Positions 32,800 to 40,372 of a DNA stretch of 64,000 nt are shown piece by piece. The first letter of the stretch is position 1. Each line of letters opens with the position of its first letter. The stretch spans positions 124,001-188,000 of the forward strand of contig JADKIL010000003.1 of assembly GCA_016721315.1 (NCBI GenBank). The letters run 5' to 3'. The notes under the pieces were generated by a model. That model worked only from the letters and a program-made list of their open reading frames with translations, was not told the DNA's origin and searched no databases. Position numbers and translations under genes: made by a program. The DNA comes from Candidatus Villigracilis vicinus. Its GTDB lineage: Bacteria; Chloroflexota; Anaerolineae; Anaerolineales; Villigracilaceae.

Positions 32800-33725
32800 T
32801 ATTTGAGGCGGATCTTCGGGTTGAGAAAGCCGTAGGTGATGTCGGTCAGGGTATTGATCAAAACATAAATGGCAGCAGTGACGAGGACAACGCCCTGCAC
32901 CATGGGATAGTCACGATTAAAAATGGATTGCACCGCCAGCCGCCCAATGCCCTGACGTGCAAACATGGTTTCGACGATGGTTGCACCGCCAAGCAGGTAA
33001 GCCATTTGCAAACCAAGGAAGGTAACCACAGGGATCAGCGCATTGCGCACAGCATGCTTGAGAATGACCCAGCGTTCGGGCAAGCCTTTTGCGCGAGCAG
33101 TGGTGATGTATTCTTTATTGAGCACGTCGAGCATGCTGGCGCGCACCATGCGGGCGACGACTGCAGCTTCGGGGAGTCCCAAGGTTAGGGCGGGGAGAAA
33201 GAGATCGGCGAAGGAAGAGCCGTTGGAAATGCTTGGGAAGAGTTTCAATCTCACAGAGAAGAAAAGGATGAGGAGCAGACCCATCCAAAAGGTTGGTATT
33301 GAAAGACCACTAACCGATAAGCCCATTACGAGCGTATCAACCCATGAGCCGTGGCGCAATGCCGCCAACAACCCAAGGACCGCGCCGATACTAAGCGCAA
33401 CAATCAACGCAGACATTGCGAGCATGACCGTGCTGGGTAATTGCTCGGCAATGGCTTCGGAGACGGATTGATTGGTGCGGATGGATGTCCCCAAATCCCC
33501 GCGAAGTGCATTGGAAAGATAGCGCCCATATTGCACATACAGCGGGTCGTTCAAGCCAAGTTGTTCACGCAATGCAGCGACTTTTTCTTCGGTAACTTTT
33601 TGGCGACCTAGGATCGCCATGGTCACATCCCCCGGCACAAGGTGAATAACAGAAAAGACCAGCATCGAAACGCCGAACAGCACGAGTATGGAAGTTAAGA
33701 TTCGTCGAAGCAGGTAATTGAACAT
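32799..33725 (-). CDS. peptide-type ABC transporter permease (DppB/OppB family)
   Basis: A 308-residue permease with about six helices. It begins MFNYLLRRILTSILVLFGVS, the classic DppB start. It contains the LVPGDV motif near residue 30 and the ATPase-contacting EAA-like loop EYITTARAKGLPERWVILKH (about residues 210-229). A TATAAT box ends 8 bases before the ATG on the minus strand, so it may also be transcribed from its own leaderless promoter in addition to reading through from the binding-protein gene. Confidence 0.9.
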   Translation of the reverse strand: MFNYLLRRILTSILVLFGVSMLVFSVIHLVPGDVTMAILGRQKVTEEKVAALREQLGLNDPLYVQYGRYLSNALRGDLGTSIRTNQSVSEAIAEQLPSTVMLAMSALIVALSIGAVLGLLAALRHGSWVDTLVMGLSVSGLSIPTFWMGLLLILFFSVRLKLFPSISNGSSFADLFLPALTLGLPEAAVVARMVRASMLDVLNKEYITTARAKGLPERWVILKHAVRNALIPVVTFLGLQMAYLLGGATIVETMFARQGIGRLAVQSIFNRDYPMVQGVVLVTAAIYVLINTLTDITYGFLNPKIRLK

Positions 33726-33744
33726 GCAGGTCTATTATAAATGC

Positions 33745-33780
33745 TTGCGCCGCACTTACTCGAAAGCAAGTGCGGCGCAA
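33745..33780 (-). other. intercistronic stem-loop between SBP and permease genes
   Basis: A 13-bp inverted repeat (33745-33757 and 33768-33780) lies after the binding-protein stop and before the permease gene, with no T-run. Such hairpins in this position typically stabilise the upstream message or cause partial termination, giving more binding protein than permease. Confidence 0.65.
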
Positions 33781-33792
33781 ATTGTCGTTGGG

Positions 33793-35455
33793 TTATTCTG
33801 AGATGGAAATGTCGTACAGGTAGGGATAGCCTTCAAGATCGAAGGAGAAACCCTGAACAGCAGGAGCTGTGATGTACGAGGTATTCACGGTGAACATCGG
33901 CAGGACGAGTGCATTTTCCATGATGATGTTCTGAGCCACGGCATAATCTTGCGCGCGGGCGGCTTCGTCTGTATTGGTGTCGGCATCGGCAAGCGCGTTG
34001 TCGAGGTCTTCATTGACGAAGTTCGTCCAGGCACCGCCGCCATTGGCATTTTCAGAATGGAACAAATAGCGCAATGGAGAAGGATCGGGGCGGGTCCAGT
34101 ACATGTAGACGAGGGTGTAGTTGCCAGCGAGCAATTCTTCGTAGGCGGCACCATCATCCATGGAGCGATACTGAACATCGAAGCCGGCTTCAGAGAGATA
34201 GCCGATCAAGAGTTCATTGAAGGCTTCAGACCAGGCTGGGTTATCGGGCCAGTCGATGGTGAGTGTCTCGCCATCTTTTTCACGAACACCATCTCCATCA
34301 GCATCGACCCAACCGGCTTCGTCGAGCAGGCGCGCGGCTTCTTCAGGGTTATAGCTGTAGAGGCTGGCGGCACCTTCATCATACGCCCAGGTGGTGGGAG
34401 AGATCACGCTGGTGGCGGGCAAACCAAGTTCCTGGAAAGCCGTCTGCGCGAGTTCTTCCTGATTAACCGCAAGGATCATCGCCTTGCGGACGTTGACGTT
34501 ATCGGTCGGCGCTTTGGTGGCATTGATCATCAAGATGGCAGGCACACCCGGTTGAGCAAAGGTTTGGATGGCAGCGGCTCCAGAATTAGCCAAAGCGATG
34601 GCATCCAACGCAGGCGGTTCACTGGCGATGAGCACTTCACCGGTTTCAAAAGCAGTCAGACGGGTGGCAGCTTCGGGCAAAATGCGGAAGACCACTTGTT
34701 CAAGGTTAGCCGGTCCTTGATGGGCAGCGAACTCAGGTCCCCAGTTGTAATCGGGGTTGCGTTCGAGCACGATCTGAGATTGGGCATCCCACTGCACGAA
34801 CTTGAACGGACCGGTTCCGACCGGGTTACGTCCATAGTCTGCGCCGGAAGCTTCTAAAGCGACAGGAGATGAAATGCTCAACCATTGGCGGGAAGCATCA
34901 CGCAAAAAGAGCGGATACGAAGCGCCGAACTTGACAGTCACGGTGTAATCATCCACTACGACAGTTTCCACGTAGGAATGATCCTGAAGCAAGGACTTGC
35001 CGCCCGACTCAAGCACCGCATCGCTGTTGATGTGGTCGAAAGAAGCCTTGACCGCTTCAGCCGTGAAAGGAGTGCCGTCGTGGAAGGTCACATCCTGGCG
35101 CAGAGTGAAGGTGAATTCGGAATAATCCGCATTCGGTTCCCAGGCAGTCGCGAGACCGGGGTGCAGTTCTCCATCCGGCGAAATGGATAACAACGAATCG
35201 AACAGGTTCATAAGAATGAACTGTTCCTGAACATAAACGGCATCACCGGGGTCGAGTGTTTCCGGCTCCACCGGCAAACCAATGGTAAGCGTGCCACCTG
35301 AAGCTTCTTCAGCGGGAGCTTCTGTAGCTTCAGCTGACGCTTCGGTGGCATCCACAGCGGGCGCTTCTGTTGCAGCAGGCGCCCCACCGCATGCAGCTAA
35401 TAAAAGCCCGATCAACATAAGAACGGACAACCCCTTTAAATAAGGTGCTTTTCAT
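33793..35455 (-). CDS. family 5 substrate-binding lipoprotein (DppA-like), apparent frameshift at N-terminus
   Basis: Residues from about 9 onward form a full-length SBP_bac_5 protein of about 550 residues: PETLDPGDAVYVQEQFILMN, LRQDVTFHDGTPFTAEAVKA, NPVGTGPFKFVQW, LPATSVISPTTWAYD. The continuous frame only starts at a TTG (35430) inside the signal peptide. Upstream, ATG 35455 with AAGGAG at ideal distance encodes MKSTLFKG in another frame. Removing one base from the run of four C at 35431-35434 fuses the two into MKSTLFKGLSVLMLIGLLLA plus ACGG, a perfect lipoprotein signal. It is therefore probably intact in reality, or recently mutated. The binding protein should deliver peptides or related solutes to the two permeases downstream. 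Confidence 0.8.
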
Positions 35456-35628
35456 TTTTCTCCTTGCATAGATTGGAAGTAGTCATCGAACTTATACAGG
35501 TCAGGGCATCTGATTATGCTTAATCAAATGCCCAACCAAGATTCTATCACTCTCATTTATTTATGAGAGAAAGTTCTTTACCTAGAAGAGACCAAACCCC
35601 ACAAATTTACCCCAAGATTGCAGCTTGT

Positions 35629-36771
35629 TCACAAAGCCTTTTCCAAAATCTCCTGCAATACACTCGCCTTCAACGGAATCGGATTCCCCTTATAACTACT
35701 GGCATTCAACGTCTTCTGCACCGCTTCAGGGATATGTGCCTGGGTCATGCCATGCGCTGAAAGTGTTGGAATTTTTAACTCTCGCACAATATCACTTACC
35801 CATGCCAAGCCATTATTCACAGAAGCCGAAGGATTTCCAGTAAGAATGCGTGCTACTTCTTCATAACGCGCAAGCCCGACATGCTTCTCTGCCTGCATCG
35901 CTTCGATATTCGCTTCCATCACCAAAGGCAATAACTTCGCGCAGATCGCTCCATGCGGTGCGTGCAACATCCCACCCAGCGGACCGGCAAATCCATGCAC
36001 AGCTCCGAGTGCGGCATTCGCCAACGCCAAGCCGCCAAAGAGACTCGCCAACGCCATGCCTTCACGAGCTTCTTTATCCGCGCCATTGAGATATGCACGA
36101 CGCAAAGATTTCGCGGCGTGTGGCATGCCTTCGCGGCAAATCGCATCGGTCAGCGGATTCGCTTTCACTGAAACAAACGGCTCAATTAATTGAGTCAAGG
36201 CATCCAAACCAGAAGCGGCTGTCATTTCCGGAGGCAAGTTATACGTCAACTCAGGGTCAACAATAGCAAGGCTCGGCAACATCATGGGGCTGCGCAAGCT
36301 GACCTTCACACCATGCTCTGGTACATCCAGCACCGCATTGCGCGTCACTTCCGTCCCCGTCCCCGCCGTAGTCGGAATCGCAATATAGGTCAACGGCTTC
36401 TCTGTCAGCGGCTGTCCCCTACCCACTACTTCCAAATAATCAAAGACACCCCCGTGGTTCGTTGCCAACGCGGCAATCGCCTTGCCCGCATCCATCACAC
36501 TGCCGCCGCCCAAACCGATCACCGCATCACAGCCCTCAGCAAACTTAACACCTTCGCGAACCACATCCACCGTCGGTTCGCCGTGAACTTCAAATTCATT
36601 GAATTGGATTCCCTGTGCAGACAGAATCTCCCTCACGCGCGGAATCGCGTCTGATGACCTGCCCCTCACCAATAGCAGACGCTTCACACTCCCTATGAGT
36701 TGTTCCCCCAACCCAGAGAGTTTTCCCGCGCCGAAGATGATTCGATTTGCTGTTGCGAATTCAAATGGCAT
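35629..36771 (-). CDS. iron-containing (group III) alcohol dehydrogenase
   Basis: A 380-residue Fe-ADH family enzyme. VIGLGGGSVMDAGKAIA (about residues 85-101) is the NAD(P)-binding and family signature. Metal ligands are expected in the His-rich helices (GAVHGFAGPLGGMLHAPHGA, about residues 243-262). It interconverts alcohols or lactaldehydes and carbonyls. ATG 36771 is used rather than GTG 36780, which would overlap the previous gene. The start lies 2 bases after the stop of the monooxygenase-like gene, and the gene is the last of a six-gene minus operon. Substrate unknown. Confidence 0.87.
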   Translation of the reverse strand: MPFEFATANRIIFGAGKLSGLGEQLIGSVKRLLLVRGRSSDAIPRVREILSAQGIQFNEFEVHGEPTVDVVREGVKFAEGCDAVIGLGGGSVMDAGKAIAALATNHGGVFDYLEVVGRGQPLTEKPLTYIAIPTTAGTGTEVTRNAVLDVPEHGVKVSLRSPMMLPSLAIVDPELTYNLPPEMTAASGLDALTQLIEPFVSVKANPLTDAICREGMPHAAKSLRRAYLNGADKEAREGMALASLFGGLALANAALGAVHGFAGPLGGMLHAPHGAICAKLLPLVMEANIEAMQAEKHVGLARYEEVARILTGNPSASVNNGLAWVSDIVRELKIPTLSAHGMTQAHIPEAVQKTLNASSYKGNPIPLKASVLQEILEKAL

Positions 36772-36773
36772 GT

Positions 36774-37079
36774 TTACCAACCGCCGTCATCTGGAAAGAT
36801 ATTGCTATATTTAATTCCCTGTCGCGGTTCCGCCATCATCTCTGCGACGGTATCACGCCAAGTCAAATAATGAGCCGTCTCTTTGTGAGCAGATTGAGCA
36901 TCCGTTGTCTTATATACTTCCACGAGCACAAAGCGAGTCGGATCATCCGCTTGTTGAACGACATCAAAACGTGCAACACCTTCTTCCTTGACACTATTCG
37001 ATGCATTCTCAAGACTCGCCTGTTTGAAAGCTTCCACAAATTCCGATTTGACATGCACATGCACGAAAACGATGTTCAT
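36774..37079 (-). CDS. antibiotic biosynthesis monooxygenase (ABM) domain protein
   Basis: A 101-residue dimeric alpha-beta barrel protein of the ABM/LsrG-like family: VHVHVKSEFVEAFKQAS, GVARFDVVQQADDPTRFVLV, YKTTDAQSAHKETAHYLTW. AGGAG precedes the ATG. Members act as small oxygenases, isomerases or decarboxylating enzymes without cofactor. It lies between an FAD-dependent oxidoreductase and an alcohol dehydrogenase in one operon, so it likely handles the same metabolite. Confidence 0.82.
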   Translation of the reverse strand: MNIVFVHVHVKSEFVEAFKQASLENASNSVKEEGVARFDVVQQADDPTRFVLVEVYKTTDAQSAHKETAHYLTWRDTVAEMMAEPRQGIKYSNIFPDDGGW

Positions 37080-37088
37080 TTGAATCTC

Positions 37089-38237
37089 CTATTTGGATAT
37101 CAACGCATTTCCAATGATCTTCGCAGAAGCACGTACTGAAACAGTGAACCCGAAGAACGGACCAAAATCCTGCCCGGCAGGCATACTGGTGAAATACAAT
37201 CCCTGGACGGTGGTCTGAAAATGCGGGTCAAGTACCGGGAATCCGTTCTTCACTTCAATCTTATCGAAAAGATTGCCACTCTTCAAAAAGGGTAAGCGTT
37301 CCAACTCCACCTTGTAACCCGTGGCGAGGATGACATCATCCACTACAAAGGCATCGCCATTATCCAGTTTGACATCCATTGCACCGTCAGGGCGCACAGT
37401 ACAAGATACAAGCCCGGCTTTTGGGTGGATACTCGTGTTCGATTTCATCACGCGCTTTTCCAGCCATGGTTCCACCTTCAAGCGTCCTTCTCCCCACATA
37501 CGTTTGACGATGGCATCTTTCTCCTCCTGTGGCAGCCCGCGGAACCAGGCAGGGTTTGTCACCATACCATCCACCAGAGGCGGCACCCAACTCCAATCTG
37601 CTTCGGCAAATTTCGGCGACTCGTGCCGATGCGCTACATGCACTTCTGCCGCGCCGCCATCGTTTAGCAACGCCGCCCACTCGAATGCGCTTTGCCTGCC
37701 GCCAAGGATGAGAACCCGCCTGCCATTGTATTGTGAGAGTTCCACGGCATCACAGGTATGTTCGTATCTACCGGCAGGTAATATGTCGGTCAACGCGGCT
37801 GGTTGATTTTTGAAATAACCCATACCGATCGCAACAACGACATTCCTGGCTTCAAGAACATCACCAGACTCAAATTCGACACGAAATCCACCAGCCATCT
37901 GATCCAACTTCACAACGTAATGAGGGATCGTTTGGATCTGTGAGCCTTCTTGAAACCATTGGGCATATTGCAAATAGAACTCAAGCGAAAGCGGCTCAAC
38001 ATCCTTCGGCGTCTTGCCGAGAAATTCCAGATATTTCATGATGGAAAATCGTTCAGTTGGGTCCAACGACCAGTCCGACGCGGAGCGTAGGAACATATCC
38101 GCAGGCATGTTCTTCTTCCAAAATTCCATCGGTTTGCCCGCCACAAGAAAATCCATGCCCAACGCTCTGGCGTACGCCGCCAGTGACAACCCAAAAGGTC
38201 CCGCGCCGATAATGAGCAGATCTGTTTTATTTTGCAT
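37089..38237 (-). CDS. FAD-dependent pyridine-nucleotide oxidoreductase / flavin monooxygenase-like
   Basis: A 382-residue flavoprotein. The FAD-binding GxGxxG is at the N-terminus (LLIIGAGPFGLSLAAYA, about residues 8-24), and a second dinucleotide motif occurs near residue 175 (VLILGGRQSAFEWAALL) for NAD(P)H. DDVILATGYKVELERLPFL matches the ATG motif of flavin monooxygenases and the lysine/ornithine N-hydroxylase group. It probably hydroxylates or oxidises a small organic substrate. AAGGAG is at ideal distance from the ATG. Confidence 0.8.
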   Translation of the reverse strand: MQNKTDLLIIGAGPFGLSLAAYARALGMDFLVAGKPMEFWKKNMPADMFLRSASDWSLDPTERFSIMKYLEFLGKTPKDVEPLSLEFYLQYAQWFQEGSQIQTIPHYVVKLDQMAGGFRVEFESGDVLEARNVVVAIGMGYFKNQPAALTDILPAGRYEHTCDAVELSQYNGRRVLILGGRQSAFEWAALLNDGGAAEVHVAHRHESPKFAEADWSWVPPLVDGMVTNPAWFRGLPQEEKDAIVKRMWGEGRLKVEPWLEKRVMKSNTSIHPKAGLVSCTVRPDGAMDVKLDNGDAFVVDDVILATGYKVELERLPFLKSGNLFDKIEVKNGFPVLDPHFQTTVQGLYFTSMPAGQDFGPFFGFTVSVRASAKIIGNALISK

Positions 38238-38252
38238 TTCGCTTCTCCTTAA

Positions 38253-38864
38253 TTAAAGTCCGATAATTCCTCGTGCAAGTTGGTAAAGCCCAAATCCGAA
38301 TAAAAAGATGCTTGAAATTCCAAGCAAAGCCCGGTTAAGTTTTGGTCCCAGGCGCGACGCCGCACCAAAGATAACGATCATCAAGATAAGGCAGGAAATA
38401 AATGCCGAGTAGAAGCCCAGCAGCAACCCAAGCCCATTGACCGGAGTTTCGCGCCAGCCTTGCACCAGAATGGGACCCGTCACGAACATCCAAAAAAGAT
38501 ACGCACCCGGGCTGAGGGCATTGGTCATCGCCGCTTTGAAGATAGTCTGTTGCCCTGAAAGTTCAGGGTGTACAGCCGTCTCATCAAAACTTCGCCAGGA
38601 CTTGAACGCCCCAATAGCGAGGTATAGAACGAATACCCCGCCAAGAACATACATGCCACGCTGCGCCCAGCCGGGCAATTGACTGAGCACCAGCACACTC
38701 AGCAAAATGATGGGACCATCGCTGATAAATGGCGCGAATGCGCCGGGCAAGGCACGCTTCCAGCCGCGGGTTAAAGCTTGAGAGATCAAGAAGGTTTGAA
38801 ACGGTCCGATTTGGGAAGCGGCGGCGAAACCGAATCCAAGACCTTGAAGAAGATAGATCCACAT
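38253..38864 (-). CDS. LysE family translocator
   Basis: A 203-residue protein with about six membrane helices and the LysE/RhtB start motif GFGFAAASQIGPFQTFLISQALTRGW (cut here as GFAAASQIGPFQTFLISQA). It exports amino acids or similar compounds by proton-coupled transport. It lies 2 bases after the PNPOx-like gene and 15 bases before the FAD oxidoreductase gene in the operon, so it may export the product of these enzymes. Confidence 0.82.
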   Translation of the reverse strand: MWIYLLQGLGFGFAAASQIGPFQTFLISQALTRGWKRALPGAFAPFISDGPIILLSVLVLSQLPGWAQRGMYVLGGVFVLYLAIGAFKSWRSFDETAVHPELSGQQTIFKAAMTNALSPGAYLFWMFVTGPILVQGWRETPVNGLGLLLGFYSAFISCLILMIVIFGAASRLGPKLNRALLGISSIFLFGFGLYQLARGIIGL

Positions 38865-38866
38865 GG

Positions 38867-39337
38867 CTAATCAAAAATAAACTTGGTCGGGTTCTCGAAA
38901 AATATCGTCCAGGCGAGGCACTGGCTTGGAGTGAAAACGTACAAGCCGCCTTCATCCCATTGAGTGGCTTCGGGGGTATAGCCGTCTTCGGCATATTTTC
39001 GGAAAGCCGCCACCAAACGCTGTGCAAATTCAGGCGTCGGCTTGGGGGCAGGTATGGATATCCCTTCGAGAATGATCGCCTTCTGCCCATCTTCAAGATT
39101 CACCGTTGTATTGGGGTTCTCAAGGATATTACGCGCGTGACGTGTTTCCGGGCTGCCATCATAATAGAGTTTGCCATCGAGATATACTGCCCAGCGCGGC
39201 ACAACATGCGGGCGGACGGAGCACATCCAATAATGTTTTGAGGTGGTCAGTCTTTCTTCCACGTATTCCCACGGTACTTCAGAGATGGGAGCATCCACAT
39301 ATCCTTTGGGAAGTTGCGGGCGGCTAACTTTGGGCAT
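38867..39337 (-). CDS. pyridoxamine 5'-phosphate oxidase-like flavin/F420-binding protein
   Basis: A 156-residue split beta-barrel protein (PNPOx-like). KHYWMCSVRPHVVPRWAVYL and GKLYYDGSPETRHARNILEN are the two core motifs, with the Ser-Pro-x-Thr turn typical of the family. It binds FMN, F420 or heme depending on subgroup; the subgroup is not resolved. AGGGGA precedes ATG 39337. It lies 1 base downstream of the alpha/beta hydrolase gene. Confidence 0.8.
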   Translation of the reverse strand: MPKVSRPQLPKGYVDAPISEVPWEYVEERLTTSKHYWMCSVRPHVVPRWAVYLDGKLYYDGSPETRHARNILENPNTTVNLEDGQKAIILEGISIPAPKPTPEFAQRLVAAFRKYAEDGYTPEATQWDEGGLYVFTPSQCLAWTIFFENPTKFIFD

Positions 39338-39338
39338 A

Positions 39339-40247
39339 TTATTCCCCTAACAAGTACTGGTCAAAGAATGCAGAAACGCGTGCCTCATATTCTTCAGCAC
39401 GCTTCTTATCAAACTCTACATGACCCAATTCGGGGTCGAACCAAAGTTCTTTCGGCTCCTTTGCAGCATCATACAGGATCTGACCACTCTCTGGCGAGAT
39501 GACGGTATCCACGCCGCCTTGCATGAGAAAGACCGGGCGCGGACTGATAAGGGGAATCCACTTGGTGGCATCGATCTCTTCCATCTTCACACCGTTGTCT
39601 GTTTCCGCCCAAAAGACGATCAGTGGCACGAATGGAAATTCCGGCAGACCGGTGAAGTGCGTAACGCTGGTCGAAACCGTATCTGGCATGGAAGAAAAAG
39701 CGCAATTGGCAACCACAGCCTTGATCTTCTCATTCATGGAAGCATATTGAATGGAAAGCATGCCGCCATACGAGTTTCCGATGATACCGATCTTTTCGGG
39801 GTCGATATCATCGCGTGAGAGCAGATATTGATACCAGGCTTCCATGTCATCCACTTCATAGACACCAAGGGTAATGAGTTCCCCCTCGCTGTAATCATGC
39901 GCCCGAATGGATGTGACCAGCACGCCATAGCCATGGCGGTGCATCATCTCAGCTTCGTTGAGCAATTCCTTGCGCGTGGATTTATAGCCATGCTGCATGA
40001 TGATGACCGCACCATTCTGTGAGGGGATAAACCACCCCACCAGTTTCATGCCATCTGGGTTGGTGACAGTCACATCTTCGAATTCAAGGTTGTAATCGGC
40101 AGGGGTTTCACTTGGGAGAGTGCGGGTTTCCATGGGCGCATGCAGTAGTTTATAAGCCTCCTGACGCGTCTTCCATAACAAGCCCCCGGTAACAAGAACG
40201 AGAATTCCAACAAACACCCCTATTGCAATCTTTACGCTGCGCTTCAT
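39339..40247 (-). CDS. membrane-anchored alpha/beta hydrolase
   Basis: A 302-residue hydrolase with an N-terminal membrane anchor (VKIAIGVFVGILVLVTGGLL). The nucleophile Ser is in GIIGNSYGGMLS (G-x-S-x-G, about residue 155). The Asp and His of the triad are likely in VFLMQGGVDTVISPES and PELGHVEFDKKRAEEY. ATG 40247 is chosen because AAGGATGA lies at good distance and the anchor begins there. It is the first gene of the six-gene minus operon. The catalytic domain is probably outside the cell. The substrate (ester, peptide or acyl group) is unknown. Confidence 0.83.
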   Translation of the reverse strand: MKRSVKIAIGVFVGILVLVTGGLLWKTRQEAYKLLHAPMETRTLPSETPADYNLEFEDVTVTNPDGMKLVGWFIPSQNGAVIIMQHGYKSTRKELLNEAEMMHRHGYGVLVTSIRAHDYSEGELITLGVYEVDDMEAWYQYLLSRDDIDPEKIGIIGNSYGGMLSIQYASMNEKIKAVVANCAFSSMPDTVSTSVTHFTGLPEFPFVPLIVFWAETDNGVKMEEIDATKWIPLISPRPVFLMQGGVDTVISPESGQILYDAAKEPKELWFDPELGHVEFDKKRAEEYEARVSAFFDQYLLGE

Positions 40248-40306
40248 GTATTCATCCTTTGGCGGTGGAGATACGTTCAATCTGCCAATTTTGCCACAAA
40301 GTCACA

Positions 40307-40336
40307 AAGGCGCAGGGAGGAATTTCCCTGCGCCTT
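40307..40336 (-). terminator. stem-loop after the membrane subtilisin gene
   Basis: A 12-bp stem (40307-40318 and 40325-40336) lies 37 bases beyond the stop at 40373 on the minus strand. The tail is only partly T-rich, so termination strength is uncertain. Confidence 0.6.
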
Positions 40337-40372
40337 CAAGATCAGTTCTCAATAAATATTTTTTAGCCGGTC

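Noticed and set aside
33949..34857. 302-residue plus-strand open frame
   Set aside because: It is antisense to the DppA-like gene, which has clear family motifs and a ribosome-binding site.
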